A stretch of 64,000 bases of DNA from Streptomyces griseoluteus (GTDB taxonomy: Bacteria; Actinomycetota; Actinomycetes; Streptomycetales; Streptomycetaceae). The position numbers and the translations under genes were made by a program. The stretch covers positions 62,001-126,000 of the forward strand of contig JOBE01000002.1 of the NCBI GenBank assembly GCA_000717735.1. Reading direction: 5' to 3'. Of this stretch, positions 8,845 to 16,433 are shown piece after piece. The notes below the pieces were generated by a model. That model saw only the letters and a program-made list of their open reading frames with translations. It was not told where the DNA came from and made no database searches. Within the stretch, counting starts at the first letter, position 1, and each line of letters starts with the position of its first letter.

Positions 8845-9630
8845 GTGAACATCCAACAGTCGGATCACGCTGCCTACTTCGCCTTCCGCGACCAGCTCCT
8901 CGGTCCCTTGCGCACCACCGTCCTGACGTCCCAGCAGCTGTGTGAGGCCGGTCGGCTGATCTACGGCCGCGCGGACGGCCTGTCGCTCTACGGAATCCCC
9001 GCCACCGACATGGCGGCCAAGGGCATCACCCTGCTCGGGCGCACCGTCATCGAGTGCTCCATCGACGCCTACACCGCCCCGGTCGCCGACGCCCTCGCCG
9101 TACTCCAGGCCGCAACCCCGCCGCAGGGGCCCGACGCCGGCAACCCACTGATCGCGGACCTGTTCTGCGGCTCCGGGAACTTCGGCTACCACCTGGGCCG
9201 GCGCCTCACTCGCCCTGTCCACGCCTCCGAGCTCGACCCTGCCGTCTTCGGCACGGCCCGCAACAACCTCGACCGCATCGGCTCCGCGATCACCCTGGCC
9301 CTGACGGACTACCGCGACCTGCTGCGCGAACTCTCCGCCCGCAGCACACACGACACGTACGTCGTCGAACCGCCCTGGGGCCCCGCCTTCACCGCCGACG
9401 GCCTCGACCTGACCCGCACCTCACCGCCCGTGCCAGAGATCCTCGACGACATCCGCCGCTCCCGCGGCGGCCTGCCCTGCCACATCGCGATCAAGACCAA
9501 CGACCAGATCGCCCACGACTCCCTGGCCCTCTCCTTCGCAGGCGCCCGCCACCTGGCAACCATCACGCCCGATCCCTGTCTTCCGCACGGCGCAAACATG
9601 GACTTCCACCTCTACGAACTCCAGGGCTGA
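8845..9630 (+). CDS. Methyltransferase with a Tgs1-like PPWG motif
   Basis: A 261-residue protein with a class I methyltransferase fold: motif I ADLFCGSGNFGYHL, an acidic SELDPAVFGTARNNL, and motif IV VVEPPWGPAF. The PPWG tetrapeptide is like the SPPWGGP of Tgs1/PIMT RNA-cap guanine-N2 methyltransferases and related to the DPPY/NPPY of base N-methyltransferases, so a nucleobase or other planar amine acceptor is possible. This is inference. The start is set at GTG 8845 because GGAGAA lies 10 bases upstream; the frame also opens at a GTG at 8797 without an RBS. It is divergent from the two-domain methyltransferase, so they may share control. Confidence 0.75.
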   Translation: MNIQQSDHAAYFAFRDQLLGPLRTTVLTSQQLCEAGRLIYGRADGLSLYGIPATDMAAKGITLLGRTVIECSIDAYTAPVADALAVLQAATPPQGPDAGNPLIADLFCGSGNFGYHLGRRLTRPVHASELDPAVFGTARNNLDRIGSAITLALTDYRDLLRELSARSTHDTYVVEPPWGPAFTADGLDLTRTSPPVPEILDDIRRSRGGLPCHIAIKTNDQIAHDSLALSFAGARHLATITPDPCLPHGANMDFHLYELQG

Positions 9631-9793
9631 CCCGGCCGTCCGCAGGGGGAACGCGGTCATCACGCGACCGGGCTGCACCCCACGCGGTGACACCTGTGGG
9701 CCTAACGGGTGGCCCAGAGCCGCCCCGGCTGGCGCCATCGCAGCGATCCTGGCCCGCCTGACCACCGATAACGACCACTATCAAGGAGCCGAT

Positions 9794-10342
9794 GTGAGCA
9801 ACACATCCACCATCGCCCGCAAGTACGACCGAGCCTTCGGCCTGTTCGACGTAGACGGCAACGGAGTCATCGAGAAGAAGGACTTCGACCTGCTGGCAGA
9901 TGCCGTCCTGCGTGTGGGAGGTATCAAGGCCGGTACCGTCAAGGAGCGCGAGCTGCACAAGACCTTCCACGCCTGCTGGGAGGCTGTCTCGGCCTTCGAC
10001 GACGGCGACGGCAAGGTCACCCGCGAGGAGTTCCACCGCGCCCTGCAGGCCCGCTTCAGCGAGCGTGGACTGCTCGAGCAGCACTACCTGCCGGCCATGG
10101 AAGCCTCGTTCTCCGTCATCGACACCGACGACGACCACAAGGTCCCGGCCGCGCAGATGGTCCGCTACCTCGAAGCCCTCGGCGTCCCCGTCGGCGAGGC
10201 CGGGGCAGTCTGCGCCGAGATGGACATCGACGGCGACGGACACATCACCCGCGAAGAGTTCCGCGCGGGCTGGATGGACTACCTCCTCGACACCACCCAC
10301 GACACCGTCGGCAGCAGGCTCCTGGGCGGCAACACCGCCTGA
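9794..10342 (+). CDS. Four-EF-hand calcium-binding protein (calerythrin-like)
   Basis: A 182-residue soluble protein with four EF-hand loops: DVDGNGVIEKKD (about 19), DDGDGKVTREE (about 69), DTDDDHKVPAAQ (about 114) and DIDGDGHITREE (about 148). The third loop lacks the final acidic residue and should bind calcium weakly. Size and layout match the sarcoplasmic-type calerythrin family of actinomycetes, thought to buffer or sense calcium. The GTG start at 9794 follows AAGGAG; the ATG two bases earlier meets an immediate TGA. It stands alone, 163 bp after the methyltransferase. Confidence 0.88.
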   Translation: MSNTSTIARKYDRAFGLFDVDGNGVIEKKDFDLLADAVLRVGGIKAGTVKERELHKTFHACWEAVSAFDDGDGKVTREEFHRALQARFSERGLLEQHYLPAMEASFSVIDTDDDHKVPAAQMVRYLEALGVPVGEAGAVCAEMDIDGDGHITREEFRAGWMDYLLDTTHDTVGSRLLGGNTA

Positions 10343-10942
10343 CAGACGCAGCACCCCAGCTGAAACCCCTCAGGGAGGCCGCAGCGTACGGGGCCACCGC
10401 GCCAGGTCGTGTGGGCATAGCGAAGAGTGTCCCTTCATGCGCCAGGCCCCACCACTGCGCGCTGATCGACTCGACGCGTCAGAGCTCGCGGCCACCGAGA
10501 AGATCCAGGCGGCTGACGCAACCGATCTCCGACAGCCGCACCACGCCGTCACCCTCCCTGGGGGTGGCATACGCCAACAAGTCAGCTGCGAACCGGCCGG
10601 TTTGGCGGATCCGTTCGTCGGCCGGCACCCGGCAGCGACCTGGTGCACGCCCGCCACCGCAGACCCGGCGGCCGCATCCGAGCCACTGGCAAATCGCTGA
10701 AGCTGATGTCGCACCGAGATGCACACCGCTCCCCCTGCGGTCGGCCGACGGCGGTTACACCAGTGGCCTGGTCGACCAGTGTCGGCGTCGCCTCCCGCTC
10801 CTCCAGCATTCCCAGCACCGACGCCATCGCGCACCCCTCGCTCATGAAGCGCAAACAAGACGCCGGATGCCTCCCTCATTCCGAGGCAGACCGTGCCTGA
10901 CCAGCATAAACACAGTGATCATGTTCGGTTGTGACACGGCTT
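10343..10942. other. 600-bp stretch without a supportable gene
   Basis: Open frames exist on both strands but none has convincing coding character. A minus-strand stretch near 10780-10850 reads MSEGCAMASVLGMLEEREA, which resembles the N-terminus of accessory proteins of unknown function seen in Streptomyces, and then loses similarity. It is probably decayed DNA next to the repeat. Confidence 0.45.
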
Positions 10943-10994
10943 CTCACGCCAGGCCCAACGACTGCAGCGCGCGGTGCTGACTTGGTGTTGACTT
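10943..10994. repeat. 52-bp direct repeat, copy 2 (att-like, in the 3' end of the peptidase gene)
   Basis: It pairs with 4918-4969. On the minus strand it encodes the final residues KSTPSQHRALQSLGLA and the TGA stop of the C39-like peptidase. An att core that restores the gene end on integration is typical of site-specific elements, which makes this copy the likely chromosomal junction. Confidence 0.75.
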
Positions 10995-12356
10995 GACCGG
11001 CCAGAAGACGTAGCAGACCCCTCCCGTACCGCCTCTGACCTTGCCGTTTGCGTCGTACCTCTTCGTCCGCAGCCAGATGTTCTCCCACTCCCTGCGTCGG
11101 TAGATCCGGCGGACGGCCGCGTTGTCCGGGGAGGCCGGGTCGTTGGCGATGACGTCCCCGTCCGCCGTGAAGCCGATGACCGTCATCAGGTGGCCAGCGG
11201 TGCCGTACCCCGCCCCCGTCAGCTCCTCCTTGCGGAAGGACTGGGACGTTATGGCCGGGATTCCGGCCTTGATCAGCGTCTCCAGTTCGGTGAGCGAGCG
11301 CAGCCGGGTGACCACCGCGTTCATGCCGGGGTACGAGGCCGCGTAGGCGGCGTTGAAGGGCCAGTTGCCGCAGCCCTCGTACTGGTGGTCGTAGGTGTGG
11401 CGGGCCGCGTGGCAGACCTGCGGGTCGGCGAAGGCCGGGTTCACCCAGGCCAGCTCCTCTGCCGAGGGCCGGCGCCCCCAGTACTCGACGATCATCTGGG
11501 AGGAGGTCGGGCTGCACCACGCCTCTCCGCCGTTGTCGTACTCGGGGTACTGCCCGATGTGGGTGTTCTGCGAGTAGCGCGGCACGGTCAGTTCGCGGGC
11601 CACGTCCGGCGCGGAGGCAGGGACCGTGAAGCGGTCCGGGATGTCCGATGCCATCGCGCCGAGCCGCCACACCGTGGGGGTGAGGCCGCTCCCCGGGGTG
11701 CGGTACAGCGTCAGGCGCAGCCGGTACGAGGCCAGCCGCAGTCCGCTCGCCGCGTCGTCGATCGCGAGGGTGTCGGTCCAGACGGTGCTCTTGCCGTCGG
11801 TCTGGTCGTCCACCGAGGTGCGCCGGATGTCACCGTCGCCGGAGGCCCAGCGGCCCAGGACGTACCAAGGGGTGGCGGTGGCGTCCGTGTAGGCGCCGGA
11901 CAGTTCGACCTGGAGCCAGGTGCCGGGCGGAGTGTCGGCGTTCCAGGAGGCGATGACCTCGGTGGCGGGCACGGCCGGGGTGTGGACGGGCGAGGTCCAG
12001 CTCGCGTACTCCCAGGGGGAGGTCCGCCCAGTGTGCGGGTCGGTGTAGTCGGTGATCCCGGCGGGGGCGGCGAGGAGCAGGCCGGGGCGGCGGCCTGCGA
12101 CGGCCCTGGTGCCGGCGGCACTACCGCATCTCCAGTCGGTGTACGAGGACCAGAAGCGGTTGTCGACGAGGCCGGGCGCGGGGGCGCGGCCCGGCCCGGC
12201 GCCGTCGGCCGCGGCGCGGTCAGGGGCGGCGGTCGGGCCGCAGTCGGAGCCGCACTCGGCGGCTGAGGCCGCGGCGGCGGCAGGAGCGACGGCGGCCGTT
12301 CCGGCGGCCGCGAGGGCCGCGGCGAGGACGGTTCTGCGCGGGGTGGAGCTGGTCAT
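10944..12356 (-). CDS. Secreted C39-like cysteine peptidase
   Basis: A 470-residue exported protein. The N-terminus (SSTPRRTVLAAALAAAG, then an alanine-rich stretch) is a signal peptide with an arginine pair, possibly Tat-type. A beta-rich domain (TWLQVELSGAYTD, YVLGRWASGDGD) occupies about residues 70-240. The papain-like C39 domain follows, with Cys in EAWCSPTSSQM and His/Asp in AGHLMTVIGF and VIANDPAS. The substrate is unknown. The ATG at 12356 is chosen for the GGGGGT RBS eight bases upstream and for the signal peptide; a longer open frame upstream looks non-coding. The last 16 codons and the stop are in the att-like repeat. Confidence 0.85.
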   Translation of the reverse strand: MTSSTPRRTVLAAALAAAGTAAVAPAAAAASAAECGSDCGPTAAPDRAAADGAGPGRAPAPGLVDNRFWSSYTDWRCGSAAGTRAVAGRRPGLLLAAPAGITDYTDPHTGRTSPWEYASWTSPVHTPAVPATEVIASWNADTPPGTWLQVELSGAYTDATATPWYVLGRWASGDGDIRRTSVDDQTDGKSTVWTDTLAIDDAASGLRLASYRLRLTLYRTPGSGLTPTVWRLGAMASDIPDRFTVPASAPDVARELTVPRYSQNTHIGQYPEYDNGGEAWCSPTSSQMIVEYWGRRPSAEELAWVNPAFADPQVCHAARHTYDHQYEGCGNWPFNAAYAASYPGMNAVVTRLRSLTELETLIKAGIPAITSQSFRKEELTGAGYGTAGHLMTVIGFTADGDVIANDPASPDNAAVRRIYRRREWENIWLRTKRYDANGKVRGGTGGVCYVFWPVKSTPSQHRALQSLGLA

Positions 12357-12462
12357 GGGCGGTGACCCCCAGTCGAGAACGGTGGGCGTACGGATCTGCT
12401 GGGCGGGCCCACTATCCCGGCTCCGGGCCCGCGGCCGCCAGCACTTCGCCACGCGTCGCCGC

Positions 12463-12474
12463 ACCAATATTGGT
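12463..12474. promoter_or_regulatory. AT-rich 12-bp palindrome ACCAATATTGGT
   Basis: It is a perfect palindrome in the divergent spacer between the peptidase gene and the kinase-like gene, and stands out by its low GC. It may be an operator; no cognate regulator is visible. Confidence 0.4.
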
Positions 12475-12537
12475 CTCGACCGCTGGCGGCGGTACCGCCC
12501 TGACCTGCGGCGGTCCCCCTCCCCTACGCTGGGGCGC

Positions 12538-13167
12538 ATGAACGACCTCGACCGCGCGGCGCACGCGCTGCTCCGGCTGCCGCCCTCCTGCGGCCCGGTC
12601 CGGCTGATCGCGGTCGACGGGCACGCGGGCTCCGGCAAGTCCACGCTCGCGGCCCGTCTCTCCACCGCCCTCGGTGACGCGCCCGTCCTCCACCTCGACG
12701 ACCTCGCCACCCACGAGGAGCTCTTCGAGTGGACCGACCGGCTGCGCGAGCAGGTCCTCGCTCCCCTGGCGCGCGGCGAGGCCGCGTCCTACCGGCCGTA
12801 CGACTGGGGACTGCGGCGCTTCGGAGCGGCACGGGAGCTGCCCTCTGCCCCGGTCGTGCTCGTCGAGGGCGTCGGCGCGGGCCGGCGGGCGGTGCGGCCG
12901 TTCCTGGCGTGGCTGCTGTGGATGGAGCGCGGGGCGTCGGAGTCCTGGGCGCGGGGCCGGCGCCGGGACGGTCCGGACCAGGCCGCTTTCTGGGACGGCT
13001 GGACCGTGGCGGAGACTCGCCATTTCGCCGAGGACGCCTCCCGGCCCTTCGCCGGCACCTTGGTACGGGAGTGCGCGGAGGGGTACGACTGGCTTCCGGG
13101 GCCGGGTGTGACAGCGGGCGCGGACCAGATCATCACACACCGTGATGGCTTCATGTCCGTGAACTGA
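12538..13167 (+). CDS. Uridine-kinase-like P-loop ATP-binding protein
   Basis: A 209-residue cytoplasmic protein with an early Walker A motif (VDGHAGSGKSTLA, about residues 24-36), a following LHLDDLATHEELFEW, and VVLVEGVGAGRR at the end of a central strand, as in the uridine kinase/phosphoribulokinase-like family. The family phosphorylates nucleosides or small alcohols, but many actinobacterial members have no tested substrate. The ATG at 12538 begins right where similarity begins. It diverges from the C39-like peptidase and is followed by a likely small RNA. Confidence 0.8.
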   Translation: MNDLDRAAHALLRLPPSCGPVRLIAVDGHAGSGKSTLAARLSTALGDAPVLHLDDLATHEELFEWTDRLREQVLAPLARGEAASYRPYDWGLRRFGAARELPSAPVVLVEGVGAGRRAVRPFLAWLLWMERGASESWARGRRRDGPDQAAFWDGWTVAETRHFAEDASRPFAGTLVRECAEGYDWLPGPGVTAGADQIITHRDGFMSVN

Positions 13168-13206
13168 GGGGCCGAAAGTCCGCTTCCGCAAGTGCCTCAA
13201 CTCCGC

Positions 13207-13236
13207 TTGACCCAAGGGGCGTACAGGTCTTACGTT
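13207..13236 (+). promoter_or_regulatory. Vegetative-type promoter for the putative small RNA
   Basis: TTGACC at 13207-13212 and TACGTT at 13231-13236 are 18 bp apart, which fits a HrdB-type promoter. Transcription would begin near 13243, directly before two stable hairpins. Confidence 0.5.
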
Positions 13237-13242
13237 CTGAAT

Positions 13243-13312
13243 GTGCGGCTTTTCGGAGCCGCCGCAGACACGAAGCCCCCGGTTGTTCCCCCGTGATCGG
13301 GGGCTTCGTTCT
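13243..13312 (+). ncRNA. Putative small RNA of about 65-70 nt ending in a terminator hairpin
   Basis: After a good promoter come a 6-bp hairpin (GCGGCT/AGCCGC with loop TTTCGG) and then a strong 11-bp stem (CGAAGCCCCCG at 13270-13280, CGGGGGCTTCG at 13297-13307) whose loop contains CCCCC, followed by TTCT. No open frame fits between them. It could be an independent small RNA or a terminated leader of the AAA ATPase gene 165 bp downstream. The C-rich loop recalls actinobacterial 6C RNA, but the structure does not clearly match that family. Confidence 0.5.
13270..13307 (+). terminator. Strong hairpin terminator
   Basis: Perfect 11-bp arms at 13270-13280 and 13297-13307 with a 16-nt loop. It ends the putative small RNA and may stop read-through from the kinase-like gene. 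Confidence 0.75.
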
Positions 13313-13476
13313 GCCTCTGACGGCCCCTTCCGGGGCCCTTCACGGCCCCTGACGCTCACCCAGGGTCACCGCTTCCGGATCATGTGCTTCTCCTTAAGCG
13401 CACACCCCCTGCGCAGGTACGATGCCCCCAGGTGCGGTCAAATCCCGTCCATGCGTAGACGGTTGTGGGGGACCCG

Positions 13477-15396
13477 ATGGACATCGGCACACAGGGCGCG
13501 CAGGCCCCCGCCGAACTCGCCTGGCTGCGCGGAGTCGACGCCTACACGATGGGCGCCTATCCGCAGGCGGAGGACGAGTTCCGGACGGCGGTACGGATCG
13601 ACCCCGGGATGGCGGACGCCTGGCTCGGGCTGCACGCGCTCCGGGTCGACACCACGACCGCGCTGTTGCGCATGTACCGCAACCGCGACCGCTTCGGCGA
13701 GCAGCGGGCCCGGTACCGGCGCGCCCTGAACTCCTGGTACTGGCTGGGCTGGTGGGTGCAGCCGGTCCTCGAGACCTCGCGCGACCTGCTGCTCGCGCAC
13801 GCCTCCCACTGGCTCGACGGACGGCACGTGCCGGAGCTCGACCGGGCGCTCGCGGGGCTCCCGCCGGTCGACACCGACCCTCAGGTGCGCTTCCTGCACG
13901 CCTGCCGCTCCTATCTCGTCAAGGACTGGGACCAGCTCGTACGGCACACCGAGACCCTCGTCGACGACCCGCTGCTCGGCATCGAGGCCGGGCTCTTCGG
14001 CGGCATGGCACGGGTCCGGCTCGAGATGTACGGCCAGGCCGAGCCGCTGCTCTCGGCCTCGCTGATGCGGTGCCGCAGCGAGCAGCCGCAGCGCAAGGAG
14101 CTGCGCTACTGGCTCGCCCGCGCCCACGAGGGCACCGGGCGCAGCGCCGCCGCCCTCCCCCTCTACCGGGCCGTGCACCGGATCGACCCGACGTTCATGG
14201 ACACGGCCGCCCGCCTCGCGGCGATCGCCGAGTACGACGGCTTCGACGGGTACGACGGCGTGGAGGATCCGGCCGGCCTCGCGACGGTCGCCCTGGGCAC
14301 CCTCGGCGGGGGCCTCGGCCAGGACTCCGTGGACACCGCGCCGGGCGCGGAGCCCGACACCGGGCCGCTGGGCGACGGGCTGCGGCTCGCCCCCGAACCC
14401 GTACCGCCCGCGGCGCCGGTCACACCGCCGGAGACCGTACGGCAGAAGGCGCCGCTGCCCTCGCAGCCGGTGCCACCGCGCTTCCCGGCGGGGCCCACCG
14501 ATCCCGTACGCCTCGCGGAGGCGCTCGCCGAGCTGGAGGGCATGGTCGGCCTGGAACCGGTGAAGCGGCAGGTCAAGGCGCTGTCCGCGCAGCTGGAGAT
14601 GGCACGGCTGCGGGCCGGTGAGGGCCTCCCGGTCCAGCCGCCGAAGCGTCACTTCGTCTTCTCCGGGCCCTCAGGGACCGGGAAGACCACGGTCGCCCGC
14701 ATCCTCGGCCGGGTCTTCTACGCCCTCGGGCTCCTCGGCGGCGACCATCTGGTGGAGGCCCAGCGGGCCGATCTGGTCGGCGAGTTCCTCGGGCAGACCG
14801 CGATCAAGGCCAATGAGCTGATCGACTCGGCGGTCGGCGGGGTGCTCTTCGTGGACGAGGCGTACGCGCTCTCCAACACCGGGTACAGCAAGGGCGACGC
14901 CTACGGGGACGAGGCCCTCCAGGTCCTCCTCAAGCGGGCCGAGGACAACCGCGACCATCTCGTGGTGATCCTGGCCGGCTATCCCGAGGGCATGGACCGG
15001 CTGCTCAGCACCAACCCGGGGCTGTCCTCCCGGTTCACCACCCGCGTCGACTTCCCGTCGTACCGGCCGCTGGAACTGACCGCCATCGGCGAGGTGCTCG
15101 CGGCGGCCGACGGCGACGGCTGGGACGAGGAGGCTCTGGAGGAGCTGCGCTCGATCAGCGCACACGTCGTCGAGCAGGGCTGGATCGACGAACTGGGCAA
15201 CGGGCGCTTCCTCCGCACCCTGTACGAGAAGTCCTGCGCCTACCGCGACCTGCGACTCTCCGGATACCCGAACACCCCGACCCGGGAGGACCTCGCCACC
15301 CTCCGGCTCGCGGACCTCATGCAGGCGTACGGCGAGGTCCTGTCGGGCCGCGGTCCGATCGACCGCGGCCCTCGGGAGGAGCCGCCGGGGTACTAG
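13477..15396 (+). CDS. TPR plus AAA ATPase of the CbbX/EccA type
   Basis: A 639-residue protein. The N-terminal half (about 1-280) is helical and TPR-like (AYTMGAYPQAEDEFRTAVRI), a proline-rich linker follows (about 290-335), and a CbbX/CfxQ AAA domain fills the C-terminal part with Walker A SGPSGTGKTT, Walker B VLFVDEAYAL and a sensor region VVILAGYPEGMDRLL. This domain order is that of EccA proteins of type VII secretion, yet no ESX genes are nearby, so it may be a general remodelling ATPase. The ATG at 13477 has GGGGGA seven bases upstream; a GTG at 13465 is the alternative. Its stop codon overlaps that of the convergent CNNM gene. Confidence 0.85.
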   Translation: MDIGTQGAQAPAELAWLRGVDAYTMGAYPQAEDEFRTAVRIDPGMADAWLGLHALRVDTTTALLRMYRNRDRFGEQRARYRRALNSWYWLGWWVQPVLETSRDLLLAHASHWLDGRHVPELDRALAGLPPVDTDPQVRFLHACRSYLVKDWDQLVRHTETLVDDPLLGIEAGLFGGMARVRLEMYGQAEPLLSASLMRCRSEQPQRKELRYWLARAHEGTGRSAAALPLYRAVHRIDPTFMDTAARLAAIAEYDGFDGYDGVEDPAGLATVALGTLGGGLGQDSVDTAPGAEPDTGPLGDGLRLAPEPVPPAAPVTPPETVRQKAPLPSQPVPPRFPAGPTDPVRLAEALAELEGMVGLEPVKRQVKALSAQLEMARLRAGEGLPVQPPKRHFVFSGPSGTGKTTVARILGRVFYALGLLGGDHLVEAQRADLVGEFLGQTAIKANELIDSAVGGVLFVDEAYALSNTGYSKGDAYGDEALQVLLKRAEDNRDHLVVILAGYPEGMDRLLSTNPGLSSRFTTRVDFPSYRPLELTAIGEVLAAADGDGWDEEALEELRSISAHVVEQGWIDELGNGRFLRTLYEKSCAYRDLRLSGYPNTPTREDLATLRLADLMQAYGEVLSGRGPIDRGPREEPPGY

Positions 15397-16433
15397 ACGG
15401 ACGCCTGCCTCATCCGGTGCGCGGGGTCGCGGACCTCGCCCACCAGGGTCTCCAGGACGTCCTCCAGGGCGACCAGGCCAAGCACCCGGCCCGAGCCGTC
15501 CGCGACCTGTGCCAGATGCGTGGCGGCGCGGCGCATCACGGTGAGGGCGTCGTCGAGCGGCAGTTCGGCGCGGAGCGTCGCCATCGGCCGCCACAGCCGC
15601 TGCGGCACGGCCCGCTCCCGGTCGTCCAGGTCGAGGACGTCCTTCACGTGGACGAAGCCCATCAGGGTGGCGCTCCCCTCGGCGTGGACCGGGAAGCGGG
15701 AGTACCCGGTGCGTACGGTCAGCTCCTCGATCTCGCGCGGGGTGACCGTCGGCGGGACCGTGACCAGGGAGGAGCGTGCGATGAGGACGTCCGTCACCGG
15801 GCGCGTGCCCAGTTCGAGGGCGTCCTCCAGGCGCTCCTGCTCGGCCGGTTCTAGCAGCCCGGCCTGCCCCGCGTCCTCGACGAGCCGGCCCAGCTGGACC
15901 CTGGTGAAGACCGCCTCCACCTCGTCCTTCGGCTCGACGTTGAACGCCCGCAGGACGAGCCGGGCGCAGGCTCCGAGCGCGGCCGTCACCGGACGGCAGA
16001 GCCGGGCGAAGCCGACCAGGCCCGGGGCGAGCCAGAGCGCGGTCCGCTCGGGCGCGGCCATCGCCAGGTTCTTCGGGACCATCTCGCCGATGACGAGGTG
16101 GAGGAAGACGACCGCGGCGAGGGCGATGACGTAACCGAGCGGATGGATGAGGCCCTCGGGGACCCCGACCGCGTGGAAGACGGGTTCGAGGAGACGGGCG
16201 ACGGTCGGCTCGGCGACGGCGCCGAGCGTCAGGGAGCAGACGGTGATGCCGAACTGGGCGGCGGCCATCATCTGCGGCAGGTTCTCCAGGCCGTGCAGGA
16301 CCTTCTGGGCACGGGCGCCGCCGAGCGGTTCGATCTGGCTGCGGCGGACGGAGACGAGGGCGAACTCGGCTCCGACGAAGAAGCCGTTGGCCAGGACCAG
16401 GAAGACGGCGAACAAGAGCTGAAGGGTGCTCAT
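15393..16433 (-). CDS. CNNM/CorC-type membrane protein, short form
   Basis: A 346-residue protein with an N-terminal DUF21 membrane domain (LLFAVFLVLANGFFVGAEFA, then several hydrophobic helices to about residue 150) and a cytoplasmic CBS pair (DVLIARSSLVTVPPTV, RFPVHAEGS, GFVHVKDVLDL, GLVALEDVLETLVGEV). It stops soon after and lacks the C-terminal CorC/HlyC domain of its neighbour. The family is linked to magnesium or cobalt export and older annotations call it hemolysin-like. It overlaps the upstream paralogue by an ATGA junction, so the two are translationally coupled and may form a heteromer. Confidence 0.87.
   Translation of the reverse strand: MSTLQLLFAVFLVLANGFFVGAEFALVSVRRSQIEPLGGARAQKVLHGLENLPQMMAAAQFGITVCSLTLGAVAEPTVARLLEPVFHAVGVPEGLIHPLGYVIALAAVVFLHLVIGEMVPKNLAMAAPERTALWLAPGLVGFARLCRPVTAALGACARLVLRAFNVEPKDEVEAVFTRVQLGRLVEDAGQAGLLEPAEQERLEDALELGTRPVTDVLIARSSLVTVPPTVTPREIEELTVRTGYSRFPVHAEGSATLMGFVHVKDVLDLDDRERAVPQRLWRPMATLRAELPLDDALTVMRRAATHLAQVADGSGRVLGLVALEDVLETLVGEVRDPAHRMRQASV

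Noticed and set aside
13465..15396. A type VII secretion locus around the EccA-like ATPase
   Set aside because: No EccB, EccC, EccD, EccE or WXG100 genes are near, so the ATPase alone cannot support it.
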